Source of the DNA: JAAZBW01 sp035647855
Lineage (GTDB): Bacteria > Actinomycetota > Actinomycetes > Actinomycetales > Actinomycetaceae
Assembly (NCBI GenBank): GCA_035647855.1
Contig: DASRMP010000022.1
Span: 1-42,414, forward strand
Reading direction: 5' to 3'
DNA: 42,414 nt
Under the pieces are notes generated by a model. It was not told where the DNA came from. It saw only the letters and a program-made list of their open reading frames with translations, and made no database searches. Positions 1 to 8,173 of the stretch are shown here, piece by piece (the stretch's first letter is position 1; each line of letters opens with the position of its first letter). The translations under genes and the position numbers were made by a program.

Positions 1-2
1 CC

Positions 3-2477
3 GGCCCCGCCGTACCCGCGCCCGAACGGACTCGTCCGTCGGATGACGGTGACGGCAGCGCGCCGACACCGGCCGCTCCGGCCGCCCGCGACTCACGCCC
101 CCGCGCGACTCCGGGTCCGCGTCCCGGCGCGCCGCGCCCCGGTGGCACCCGCGCAGGGGGCGGCCCCGGCAGTCCTCGCCCGGGCAACCACCCGTTTGCG
201 GCATCTCAGGGGATGCCACGCTCCGGCGGTCCACGCCCGGGAAACAACCCGTACGCGCCCTCGCAGGGCATGCCGCGCCCCGGTGGCACCGGCGGAGCCG
301 CAGGGCCCCGCCCTGGCGGCACGGGTGGCCCGCGTCCCGGCCCCCGGCCGGGCGGTCCACGCCCGAACCCGGGCATGATGCCGGGTCAGACCTCGCTCCG
401 GAAGCCCGGCACCCCAGGCACCCGAACCGGTGCCGGTGCCGGAGCCGGTCGCGGACGCCCCGGCGCCGGCACCGGTCGTCCTGGTGGCGCTCCTGGCGGC
501 GGTTTCGCCGGGCGTCCCGGTGGCGGTGGCCGCGGAGGCCGCGGCAGCACGCAGGGAGCGTTCGGCCGTGCCGGCGGCAGGCCGGCACGCGGGCGGAAGT
601 CAAAGCGCGCGAAGCGGCAGGAGTTCGAGGAGCAGCAGGCTCCGATGATCGGCGGCGTGCAGATTCCTCGCGGCAACGGCCGGGTGGTTCGCATCCGCAC
701 CGGCGCATCCCTCGCGGACTTCGCCGACAAGATCGACGTCAACCCCGCGGCGCTCGTGACCGTGCTCTTCCACCTCGGTGAGATGGCGACGGCCACGCAG
801 TCCCTCGACGAGGACACCTTCCAGACGCTCGGCGCCGAACTCGGCTACGACGTCCAGGTGGTCTCGCCGGAGGACGAGGACCGCGAACTGCTCGAGAGCT
901 TCGACATCGATCTCGAGGCGGAGGAGGAGGCCGAAACCGAGGACGACCTCGAGGCCCGCCCACCGGTCGTCACGGTCATGGGCCACGTCGACCACGGCAA
1001 GACCAAGCTGCTCGACGCGATCCGGCACTCGGACGTCGTCGCCGACGAGGCGGGTGGCATCACCCAGAGAATCGGCGCATACCAGGTCCACGTGAACTAC
1101 GGGGACGATCTCCGCACCATGACCTTCATCGACACCCCGGGTCACGAGGCGTTCACCGCCATGCGTGCCCGTGGTGCCGAGGTCACCGACATCGCGATCC
1201 TCGTGGTCGCGGCGGACGACGGCGTGATGCCTCAGACCGTCGAAGCGCTCAACCACGCGCAGTCGGCCAACGTCCCGATCGTCGTCGCGGTGAACAAGAT
1301 CGACCGCGATGGTGCCAACCCGTCGAAGATCCGCCAGCAGCTCACCGAGTACAACCTGGTGGCGGAGGAGTACGGCGGCGACACGATGTTCGTGGACGTC
1401 TCCGCGCTCAAGCGTCAGGGCATCGAGGAACTGCTCGAGGCAGTGCTCCTCACGGCCGATGCCGCCCTCGAGCTGACGGCCAACCCCGACAAGGACGCCC
1501 GCGGCGTCGCCATCGAGGCCAACCTCGACCGGGGTCGGGGCCCGGTTGCCACCGTGCTCGTGCAGACGGGTACGTTGATGGTCGGAGATGCGATTGTGGC
1601 AGGCACCGCGTACGGACGTGTGCGCGCGATGTTCGACGAGAACGGCGAGTTGGTCGAAGAGGCGCCGCCCTCGCGGCCGGTTCAGGTCCTCGGACTGACG
1701 TCCGTGCCACGCGCGGGGGACACGTTCATCGTCGCCCCGGACGACCGCACGGCACGCCAGATCGCCGACAAGCGTGAGGCCGTGGAGCGCGCCGCAACCC
1801 TGGCCAAGCGCCGCAAGCGGATCTCGCTCGAGACCTTCGACGAGGCGCTCAAGCAGGGCAAGGTCGAGAACCTCACGCTCATCCTCAAGGGCGACAGCTC
1901 CGGTGCGGTCGAGGCGCTCGAGGACTCGCTCCTCAAGATCGACGTCGGGGAGGAGGTCCAACTGCGGATCATCCACCGCGGCGTCGGCGCGATCACGCAG
2001 AACGACGTGAACCTGGCCACCGTCGACAACGCGGTGATCATCGGATTCAACGTCCGGCCTGCGGAGCGCGTGTCCGAACTCGCCGACCGCGAAGGCGTCG
2101 AGATGAAGTTCTACTCGGTGATCTACGAGGCCATCGAAGAGGTCGAGGCGGCGCTCAAGGGCATGCTGAAGCCCGAGTTCGAAGAGTTCCAGCTCGGCAC
2201 CGCGGAGATCCGCCAGGTCTTCCGTTCCTCGAAGTTCGGAAACATCGCGGGCTCGATCGTCCGATCCGGTGTCATCCGGCGCGGCACGAAGGCACGCCTG
2301 CTCCGCGACGGCGTCGTGGTGGCGGGCGACCTGAAGATCGACTCGTTGCGCCGCGAGAAGGACGACGTAACGGAGGTCCGCGAGGGCTTCGAGTGCGGTA
2401 TCGGGCTCGGCTTCAGGGACATCCAGGAAGGCGACACCATAGAGACCTTCGAGATGCGCGAGAAACCTCGCGCCTGA
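3..2477 (+). CDS. infB: Translation initiation factor IF-2, 5' end outside window
   Basis: IF-2 is the GTPase that brings initiator tRNA to the 30S subunit and promotes subunit joining. The frame is open from the left edge of the window (first full codon at base 3), so the true start lies upstream; 824 residues are visible. The first ~200 residues are a low-complexity Gly/Pro/Arg tract (repeats such as PRPGG and GQGMPR-like blocks), usual in actinobacterial IF-2. An IF2_N module follows (RVVRIRTGASLADFADKI, about bases 679-870). The GTPase domain shows G1 GHVDHGKT (981-1004), GGITQRIGAYQV as switch I, DTPGH (1131-1145) and NKID (1293-1304). The C-terminal part has the usual domain II-IV sequence ending EGDTIETFEM. 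The next gene is not rbfA, as would be expected; three unrelated genes intervene. Confidence 0.98.
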   Translation, partial: GPAVPAPERTRPSDDGDGSAPTPAAPAARDSRPRATPGPRPGAPRPGGTRAGGGPGSPRPGNHPFAASQGMPRSGGPRPGNNPYAPSQGMPRPGGTGGAAGPRPGGTGGPRPGPRPGGPRPNPGMMPGQTSLRKPGTPGTRTGAGAGAGRGRPGAGTGRPGGAPGGGFAGRPGGGGRGGRGSTQGAFGRAGGRPARGRKSKRAKRQEFEEQQAPMIGGVQIPRGNGRVVRIRTGASLADFADKIDVNPAALVTVLFHLGEMATATQSLDEDTFQTLGAELGYDVQVVSPEDEDRELLESFDIDLEAEEEAETEDDLEARPPVVTVMGHVDHGKTKLLDAIRHSDVVADEAGGITQRIGAYQVHVNYGDDLRTMTFIDTPGHEAFTAMRARGAEVTDIAILVVAADDGVMPQTVEALNHAQSANVPIVVAVNKIDRDGANPSKIRQQLTEYNLVAEEYGGDTMFVDVSALKRQGIEELLEAVLLTADAALELTANPDKDARGVAIEANLDRGRGPVATVLVQTGTLMVGDAIVAGTAYGRVRAMFDENGELVEEAPPSRPVQVLGLTSVPRAGDTFIVAPDDRTARQIADKREAVERAATLAKRRKRISLETFDEALKQGKVENLTLILKGDSSGAVEALEDSLLKIDVGEEVQLRIIHRGVGAITQNDVNLATVDNAVIIGFNVRPAERVSELADREGVEMKFYSVIYEAIEEVEAALKGMLKPEFEEFQLGTAEIRQVFRSSKFGNIAGSIVRSGVIRRGTKARLLRDGVVVAGDLKIDSLRREKDDVTEVREGFECGIGLGFRDIQEGDTIETFEMREKPRA

Positions 2478-2495
2478 TCATCACCAGTCACGGCC

Positions 2496-2529
2496 GACGG
2501 CCGCTCCGCCTCACTGCGGGGCGGCCGTC
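2496..2529 (+). terminator. Strong hairpin terminator after infB
   Basis: A 14-bp stem (2496-2509 pairs with 2516-2529, one G-U pair) closes a 6-nt loop, 18 nt after the infB stop codon. The U tract is weak (TCGTGCCTCTGTC follows), which is common in high-GC actinobacteria. It separates infB from the transporter downstream. Confidence 0.75.
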
Positions 2530-2561
2530 TCGTGCCTCTGTCACCCAGCGAAGGAAAATTC

Positions 2562-3965
2562 ATGAGTCAGGACCTCGCGATCGCCACACGGCCGGCGATG
2601 CGCCCCATCCAGAAATGGGGCGTCGGCCTCGGGCTCGTCGCGTTCCTTTTCCCGTTCTTCATCGACATCCCCGGTCTCGAGGAGCCCGGCGAGCGGATGC
2701 TCTCGATATTCCTGTTCGCGATCGTATTCTGGGTCACCGAGGCGATTCCACTGTTCGCGACGGCGGTGGCAGTCATCCTGCTGGAGGTCTTCCTCATCTC
2801 CGACCGCGCCCTGCTGCCGGTCGGTGAGGGCGCCGTGTCCTATGCCGACTACTTCGCCACTCTCGCCAATCCGGTGATCATCCTGTTCCTGGGAGGCTTC
2901 CTCATCGCCGACGGCGCCGAGAAGTACGGTCTTGACAAGAACATCGCCGCCATCTTCATGCGGCCGTTCAAGAACTCCGGCCGTCAGATGCTCCTCGGCC
3001 TGATGTTGATCACGGCCGCGCTGTCGATGTTCATGTCCAACACCGCCACGACGGCCACCATGTTCGCCGTCGTGATCCCCATCATCATCGCGATGCCCGA
3101 CGCGGCGTCCCGCTCCGCCGTCGCCCTCTCCATCCCCGTGGCCGCCAACATCGGCGGCATGTCAACGCCTGTGGCCACGCCCCCGAACGCGATCGCGGTC
3201 GGCGCCCTCGCCACGCGCGGAGTGACCGTCTCGTTCCTCGACTGGATGCTCCTCACAATCCCCCTCGTGATCGTGCTCCTCTTCGGAGCGTGGCTCTGGA
3301 TCGCCCACTACATTCCCAAGGAAACGGCGGTCACGTTCGATCTCACGGCGAAGTGGGACAAATCCCGTGACGCGAGAATCTACTACGCCGTGGCGGGGGG
3401 CACGGTGCTCCTCTGGATGACCGAACCGATCCACGGCATCTCGTCGAATATCGTCGGATTCATCCCGGTGGTCCTACTGCTCTCGCTCAGGGTCATGACG
3501 GGCAGGGACGTGCAGAACATCGACTGGCCCGTCCTGTGGCTCGTCGCGGGCGGAATCGCGCTCGGGGAGGGAGTGGGCGCGACCGGCCTCGACGCCTGGC
3601 TCCTCGGCTCCGTGCCCTGGGACACCATGTCTTCCACCATGGTCATCGCGCTCCTGGTACTCGTCGGCCTGGCGATGTCCAACGTCATCTCGCACTCGGC
3701 GTCGGCCAACCTGCTCGTCCCGCTCGCGGTCTCCTTCTCGGGCGTCATCGGAGTTGACATGATGATGATCGCGGTGGTCCTGGCGCTGTCCACCTCGCTG
3801 GGGATGTCGATGCCGATCTCCACGCCACCGAATGCGATCGCTTACGCGACCGGGCACGTCCCGCTCAAGACGATGGCAGTGACGGGTCTCGTGGTCGGCA
3901 TCGGTGGGGCGCTCCTGCTCGCCTTCGTGATGCCGCCGCTGTGGCAGTTCCTCGGCCTGATCTAG
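2562..3965 (+). CDS. DASS/SLC13-family anion:sodium symporter
   Basis: Predicted inner-membrane carrier of di- or tricarboxylates (or sulfate), 467 aa, with about 11-12 hydrophobic segments. The start ATG at 2562 is chosen because AAGGA (2551-2555) sits 6 nt upstream; a GTG at 2532 is in frame but lacks a ribosome site. Family signatures are present: ANPVIILFLGGF (about 102-113), a first SNT motif (159-161), STPVATPPNAIA (201-212) and the second-repeat STPPNAIA (420-427). The second SNT motif, which forms the other half of the substrate/Na+ site in family members, reads SHS (378-380, in ISHSASANLL). Substrate cannot be told from sequence. The gene sits alone between the infB terminator and the kinase gene, with only 24 nt before the next start, in a place where rbfA would be expected. 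Confidence 0.9.
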   Translation: MSQDLAIATRPAMRPIQKWGVGLGLVAFLFPFFIDIPGLEEPGERMLSIFLFAIVFWVTEAIPLFATAVAVILLEVFLISDRALLPVGEGAVSYADYFATLANPVIILFLGGFLIADGAEKYGLDKNIAAIFMRPFKNSGRQMLLGLMLITAALSMFMSNTATTATMFAVVIPIIIAMPDAASRSAVALSIPVAANIGGMSTPVATPPNAIAVGALATRGVTVSFLDWMLLTIPLVIVLLFGAWLWIAHYIPKETAVTFDLTAKWDKSRDARIYYAVAGGTVLLWMTEPIHGISSNIVGFIPVVLLLSLRVMTGRDVQNIDWPVLWLVAGGIALGEGVGATGLDAWLLGSVPWDTMSSTMVIALLVLVGLAMSNVISHSASANLLVPLAVSFSGVIGVDMMMIAVVLALSTSLGMSMPISTPPNAIAYATGHVPLKTMAVTGLVVGIGGALLLAFVMPPLWQFLGLI

Positions 3966-3977
3966 CATTGTTCGCCC

Positions 3978-3983
3978 TAGCCT
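3978..3983 (+). promoter_or_regulatory. -10 box of the histidine kinase gene (leaderless)
   Basis: TAGCCT ends 6 nt before the ATG at 3990, so transcription would start at or next to the start codon. No Shine-Dalgarno sequence is visible, which fits a leaderless mRNA. Confidence 0.55.
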
Positions 3984-3989
3984 GAGTGC

Positions 3990-5885
3990 ATGGACGCCGC
4001 ATCATTCAATCGCCCCCTCGTCGTCGTCATCGGCAAGCCGCCGCGCGCGGCGATGGTGGCGAGCGAGGTAGTGGACGTGGTGGTGGCGCACGCGGACGTC
4101 GCGACGGCCCAGGACGCCGACTCGATGGCCGCACTTATCTTGCAGGACGACCGCGAGGTGGCGATCGCCGTCGTCGTGGCCGAAGGACTCGATGTCGACG
4201 CGACCGTGGAGCGTCTCGCCCGCCTCGGTGCGCTCGGCAGCGCGCGACTCGTCGTCGTGACGGGTGCGGAGAGCCACCGGGACCTCGAGAAGGTCGTCGA
4301 CCGCGGCCAACTCGTCGCGCTCGTCATGTACGGCACGCCCGGGATAGCCGGATGGATCGTCGCGGCGGAGCTGCGCAGCTGGATGGTGGATCACGGCCAC
4401 GATCCGCTCTCGCTCCCCGCGCAGCCGGGCGCGCCCGCGCGCGAGAGTCCCATGATGACCACGCTGCAGGCCGACGAGGAGCAGCTCGTCCGGGACCTGT
4501 TCGACGTGGTCGAGGTTGCCCTCGGTCCCCGCGCGCTCATTCACCTGCCTGAGGGGACACGTCTCACGAGGCAGGGGGAGGACGTCGACGGGGTGTACCT
4601 CGTCCTCGAGGGGACAGTGGCGCTCACGCGTACCAGCGCCGGAAGCGACCTCCTGTTGCATCACGCGTCGACGGGTCCTGTGGTCGGGCTGCTCGCACTC
4701 ACGCGCAGGCGGAGGGCGTTCTTCACGGCAACCGCGACCAGCGAGGTCGTTGTCATGCACCTCTCCATCGAACAACTCGACCGCGCGATGCGTCTCGCGC
4801 CGCACCTCGGAGTGATCCTCGCGTCCCTGTCCATGCGGACGCTGACCCAGCGACTGCTGAGGTCCGAGGAACTGCAGTTCGAACGCAACGAGCTGATACG
4901 CCAACTCGAAGCGGAACGGCAACGCCTCGCCACGGCGCTGCGCGCGTTGGAGGAGGCGCGGATGGAACTCATCTCGCAGGCAAGGTTCGCAACGCTCGGT
5001 GAACTCTCGGCGGGGGTGGCCCACGAGCTCAACAACCCGGTGGCGGCGATCTCCGGCGTGGCGCAGCACCTCACGGGTGACGTGCGCAAGCTGACGTCCG
5101 GTCACGCGAAGGAGGGTCTGCTGCGCGAGGTGATGGACGCCGTCAGCGGGCGCGCCGGCGTGTCCACCTCCGAGCAGCGACGCTCCCGGCGGGCAGTCGA
5201 GGCCGCGACTGAGGACCCCGAGTTCGCCTGGGAGTTCGTCGGGACGGGCATCACCGACGTGGATCTCGCCGTGCGCGCTCACACGGAGGCATCGGCGGCC
5301 GCCCTGGCGGCGGCGAACCTTGCAGGAGCCGCGCGCAACCTGGATGTGGCATCCTCGCGGATTCTGGAACTCGTCCAGTCCCTGCGCTCGTACTCGCGGC
5401 CGGAGACGGAACTGGTGGAGGACATCGACCTGCACGTCACCCTCGACGACACCATCCACCTGCTCTCGAATCGGCTGAAGGACGTCGAGATCGTGCGCGA
5501 GTTCGGAACGCTCCCGAGAATTGCCGGCCGGCCCTCCCAACTCAGCCAGGTGTGGACCAATATCCTCGTGAACGCCGTGGAGGCCCTGGGGAGTTCGGGC
5601 GATGCGGGCCGCATCGAGATCGTAACCCGGCCCCTGCGGGACGCAGTCCAGGTCGAGATCAGCGACAACGGCCCCGGAATCGATCCGGAGGTGCTTCCCC
5701 GGATTTTCGAGCCCCAGTTCACGACCAAGAGGGGCACGGTCCGGTATGGACTGGGACTTGGCATGGGGATCTCACGTCGTATCGTTGAGGAGCATGGCGG
5801 CGTACTGACCGCAAGGTCGCGGCCCGGACGCACCGAGATGACCGCCACTCTCCCCGTAGCAGGACCCCACCAGGAGGCACAATGA
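3990..5885 (+). CDS. Sensor histidine kinase with receiver-like and cyclic-nucleotide-binding-like domains
   Basis: A 631-aa protein with no clear membrane segment, so probably cytosolic. Residues 1-135 resemble a degenerate receiver fold (LVVVIGKPPRA, RLVVVTG). Residues 165-290 resemble a cyclic-nucleotide-binding/CRP-type sensor (LPEGTRLTRQGEDVDGVYLVLEG, then a helix). A coiled coil (about 290-330) leads to the HisKA H-box with phospho-acceptor H345 (VAHELNNP). A segment of ~80 residues (363-445) sits between the H-box helix and the second helix (SSRILELVQSLRSYSRPE). The HATPase has an N box (NILVNAVEA, 524-532), G1 DNGPGID (559-565) and G2 GLGLGMGI (587-594). The stop overlaps the start of the receiver gene by 4 bp, so the two are co-translated partners. 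Ligand is unknown. TAGCCT upstream suggests a leaderless transcript. Confidence 0.88.
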   Translation: MDAASFNRPLVVVIGKPPRAAMVASEVVDVVVAHADVATAQDADSMAALILQDDREVAIAVVVAEGLDVDATVERLARLGALGSARLVVVTGAESHRDLEKVVDRGQLVALVMYGTPGIAGWIVAAELRSWMVDHGHDPLSLPAQPGAPARESPMMTTLQADEEQLVRDLFDVVEVALGPRALIHLPEGTRLTRQGEDVDGVYLVLEGTVALTRTSAGSDLLLHHASTGPVVGLLALTRRRRAFFTATATSEVVVMHLSIEQLDRAMRLAPHLGVILASLSMRTLTQRLLRSEELQFERNELIRQLEAERQRLATALRALEEARMELISQARFATLGELSAGVAHELNNPVAAISGVAQHLTGDVRKLTSGHAKEGLLREVMDAVSGRAGVSTSEQRRSRRAVEAATEDPEFAWEFVGTGITDVDLAVRAHTEASAAALAAANLAGAARNLDVASSRILELVQSLRSYSRPETELVEDIDLHVTLDDTIHLLSNRLKDVEIVREFGTLPRIAGRPSQLSQVWTNILVNAVEALGSSGDAGRIEIVTRPLRDAVQVEISDNGPGIDPEVLPRIFEPQFTTKRGTVRYGLGLGMGISRRIVEEHGGVLTARSRPGRTEMTATLPVAGPHQEAQ

Positions 5886-6382
5886 AGCTGAGCATCCTCA
5901 TCGTTGAGGACGAAGCGCCTGTCCGCGCCGCCCTCACACGTGACCTGGCGCAGTTCGCCTCTACGGTCCGCATCGAGGTCGCGGAGGACGTGGACGACGC
6001 GAAGGAAGTGGTTGACGAGATCGTCGTAGACGGCGACATTGTGGCTCTCATTCTGTGCGACCACCGGCTCCCGGGAATGAGCGGCGTGGACTACCTGATC
6101 GAGACCGCTCACGACCCCCGCCTGAAGAGGTCCAAGAAGGTGCTCGTCACGGGACAGGCGGGCCACGAGGACACGATCCGCGCGATCAACCTCGCCCACA
6201 TCAACCACTACGTCGCGAAACCCTGGCACATCGAGAAGCTCACTCGCACGGTTCGCGACCAGTTGACCGATTTCGTCATCGAGAACGCGATCAACCCGTT
6301 GCCGCATCTGAAAGTCCTCGACAGCACCCGCGCCATGGACAGCCTGCGGCAGAGCACGGACGCCTGGGGAAGGCACACTTAG
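5882..6382 (+). CDS. Single-domain response regulator
   Basis: A 166-aa receiver protein without any output domain. It has the acidic pocket (E9, D10, E11), phospho-acceptor D60 in ILCDHRLPGMSG, T90 in LVTGQ, and K113 in YVAKPW. The ~45 residues after the receiver show no DNA-binding helix-turn-helix. It starts inside the kinase stop (ATGA overlap at 5882-5885), so it is the cognate partner. With no effector domain it must act by protein contact, feed back on the kinase, or pass phosphate onward. The YVAKPW variant and the HRLPG motif resemble receivers of the RpfG/HD-GYP and phosphorelay type. Its stop codon lies inside the first copy of a duplicated promoter-like box for rbfA. Confidence 0.88.
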   Translation: MKLSILIVEDEAPVRAALTRDLAQFASTVRIEVAEDVDDAKEVVDEIVVDGDIVALILCDHRLPGMSGVDYLIETAHDPRLKRSKKVLVTGQAGHEDTIRAINLAHINHYVAKPWHIEKLTRTVRDQLTDFVIENAINPLPHLKVLDSTRAMDSLRQSTDAWGRHT

Positions 6383-6409
6383 GCTGCCCGGGGCAGGCAC
6401 ACCTAGGCT
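6371..6409 (+). promoter_or_regulatory. Duplicated 15-bp promoter box before rbfA
   Basis: AGGCACACTTAGGCT (6371-6385) and AGGCACACCTAGGCT (6395-6409) differ at one base and are 24 bp apart. The second contains the -10 box TAGGCT (6404-6409), 7 nt before the rbfA ATG at 6417. The first overlaps the end of the response regulator gene; its TTAGGCT includes that gene's TAG stop. Confidence 0.6.
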
Positions 6410-6416
6410 ATGGCCC

Positions 6417-6947
6417 ATGGCTGATCAACAACGCGTCCGGAGGCTCACCGGGCAGATAAAGACGATCGTGGCCCGGATGCTCGAGTCCCGCATCAAGGAC
6501 CCGCGCCTCGGTTTCGTGACTGTCACGGACGCCAGGCTCACCGGCGACTACCAACACGCCACCATTTACTACACCGTGCTCGGCGATGAGAAGGCGTGGG
6601 CGGACACCGCCGCGGCGCTCGAATCCGCCACGGGGGTCATCCGCTCGGAGGTCGGCAGGCAGACGGGTATCCGTCTCACGCCCACCCTCAAGTTCGTCCC
6701 CGACTCGGTTCCCGAGGTGGCCGCTGCGATGGAGGCCCGCCTGCGCGAGGTACGCCAGCGGGACGCCGAACTCGCGGCGGCCGCGGCCGGCGCGCGTCAC
6801 GCAGGGGAAAGCGATCCGTATCGCAGGTCGCCCGACGCGGAGTCGGATTACTCGGAGCACGTCGTCGACCCAGACGCGCTTCCCGAAGAAGACGTCGAGA
6901 GCGACCAGGACGACGTCGAGAGCGACCAGGACGACGTCGAACGGTGA
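6417..6947 (+). CDS. rbfA: 30S ribosome-binding factor RbfA
   Basis: RbfA binds the immature 30S subunit and assists 16S rRNA 5'-end maturation, mainly in the cold. The 176-aa protein has the KH-like core (ADQQRVRRLTGQIKTIVARML, IKDPRLGFVTVTDARLTGDYQ, LRFVPDSVPEVAAAMEARL-type segment). It is longer than many homologues (about 120-150 aa) because of an acidic tail made by a 21-bp tandem repeat. No ribosome site is visible; TAGGCT 7 nt upstream points to a leaderless mRNA. The last 4 bp overlap the truB GTG start, so truB is translationally coupled. Confidence 0.95.
   Translation: MADQQRVRRLTGQIKTIVARMLESRIKDPRLGFVTVTDARLTGDYQHATIYYTVLGDEKAWADTAAALESATGVIRSEVGRQTGIRLTPTLKFVPDSVPEVAAAMEARLREVRQRDAELAAAAAGARHAGESDPYRRSPDAESDYSEHVVDPDALPEEDVESDQDDVESDQDDVER
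6891..6941 (+). repeat. 21-bp tandem repeat coding the RbfA acidic tail
   Basis: Two exact copies of GACGTCGAGAGCGACCAGGA+C (6891-6911 and 6912-6932) and a partial third (6933-6941). They encode DVESDQD twice and DVE once. Confidence 0.9.
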
Positions 6948-7894
6948 CCGCCCCGGACGGGCTGCTGCTGATCGACAAACCGGGCGGCCTCACCTCGCAC
7001 GACGTGGTCGCCCGGGCGCGCCGCGCGCTCGCCACGAAGAAGGTGGGTCACGCCGGCACGCTCGATCCCATGGCGACCGGGCTGCTCGTGCTCGGCGTCG
7101 GCCGTGCGACACGGCTGCTGACCTACATCGTCGGGCGGGACAAGGTGTACGAGGCCACCATTCGCCTGGGGCAGTCGACGATCACCGACGACGCGGAGGG
7201 AGACCTGACCGGCTCCGCCGGTGCGCATGACGCCGCCCTCACCGGCCTTGACGACGCACTCGCCGCCCTTACCGGCACGATTCGGCAGGTCCCGTCTGCC
7301 GTCAGTGCAGTCAAGGTGGGCGGGCGCCGCGCGTATGCGCGGGTCCGGGCGGGGGAGGAGGTCGACCTGCCCGCCCGTGAGGTGACGGTCCACCGCCTCG
7401 ATCTGCTCGATCGCCGAGCGGCGACCTCGCAGAACGGGACGCCTGTCGTCGACCTGGATGTGGTCGTGGCGTGCTCGACCGGCACGTACGTGCGCGCGAT
7501 TGCCCGCGACCTCGGCGCCGCGCTCGGCACGGGCGGCCACCTCACGTCGCTGCGGAGGACTGAGGTGGGGCCGTTCGACGTCGCGGACGCGGTCATGCTC
7601 GAATCGCTGGCGTCCGGTGCGGCGGCGGCGGGTGCGTCGGCGGCGTGTGCGCCGGCCACCGGATCAGAGGGGGCTCGCGGCCGACTGATGTCACTCACGG
7701 CCGCGTGCCGTGTCCTGTTCAGGGGCGTCGTGCTGGACGAGCATTCCGCGCGTGACCTGCGGCATGGCCGGCCGATCTACCCGGTTCCGGGTACGGGAGT
7801 CTGGGCGGCGTTTGATGCGGAAGGGCACGTGATCGGGCTCGTCGAGAACCGGGGCGATCGGGCGCGTGCGGGCATTGTCCTGAATCCGGCATGA
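6944..7894 (+). CDS. truB: tRNA pseudouridine-55 synthase
   Basis: TruB converts U55 in the T-loop of tRNAs to pseudouridine. Start GTG at 6944 overlaps the rbfA stop (GTGA) and gives the expected N-terminus (APDGLLLIDKPGGLTSHDVV). The catalytic motif GHAGTLDPMATGLL contains Asp41. Further family segments are KVYEATIRLGQST and CSTGTYVRAIARDLG. At 316 aa with a C-terminal PUA-like extension it has normal length for actinobacteria. It is the last gene before the ~800-bp repeat-bearing gap, and no ordinary U-rich terminator is seen after it. Confidence 0.97.
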   Translation: MTAPDGLLLIDKPGGLTSHDVVARARRALATKKVGHAGTLDPMATGLLVLGVGRATRLLTYIVGRDKVYEATIRLGQSTITDDAEGDLTGSAGAHDAALTGLDDALAALTGTIRQVPSAVSAVKVGGRRAYARVRAGEEVDLPAREVTVHRLDLLDRRAATSQNGTPVVDLDVVVACSTGTYVRAIARDLGAALGTGGHLTSLRRTEVGPFDVADAVMLESLASGAAAAGASAACAPATGSEGARGRLMSLTAACRVLFRGVVLDEHSARDLRHGRPIYPVPGTGVWAAFDAEGHVIGLVENRGDRARAGIVLNPA

Positions 7895-7998
7895 GGACTC
7901 TGATCCTTGGGGCACTTCCCTCTTTGCCGGGATGCGGAGGCAGGGCGCGCGTGCGTCCCGTTCGCGCCTGTGACGTCACAAGCGCCGACGTGGCAGTT
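7895..7998. other. Intergenic stretch after truB
   Basis: About 100 bp between the truB stop and the first module B unit. No convincing gene, hairpin or promoter is visible. Short frames here are accidental. Confidence 0.5.
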
Positions 7999-8173
7999 GC
8001 GGAACCTGGCGCCCCGTCTGCTGTACCGGGTTCGCTCGGTGGGGAGCTTCGGGCCCCGAGCATGTGGCGTCAGTCTCCGCAGGGTGTCGCAGTTTCGGCA
8101 GCGAGTTGGCCAGACGGGGTGCGAAGTCCCGCAGCTGGCACCTGGCCTTCCGGAATGTGGTCCGGGTTTCCGC
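7999..8173. repeat. Module B repeat array, locus 1 (GGGG-N9-CCCC units)
   Basis: Five degenerate 17-bp units of pattern GGGG-N9-CCCC: 7999-8015, 8041-8057, 8083-8099, 8116-8132, 8157-8173. Start-to-start spacings are 42, 42, 33 and 41 bp. By the N9 sequence (A-A/C-C-T-T-C type), the first two read on the plus strand and the last three on the minus strand. The minus copy at 8116-8132 matches the copies at the second locus (AGCTGCGGGACTTCGCACCC against AGCTGGGGAACTTCAGACCC). The array directly precedes module A. Confidence 0.7.

Noticed and set aside
600..1976. Long minus-strand open frame (458 codons) opposite infB; similar ones oppose dapA/rnj, ftsK, fhs, miaB and the FGGY kinase
   Set aside because: They mirror real genes in high-GC DNA, have no recognisable domains, and their composition (His/Arg/Asp-rich) is that of antisense frames.
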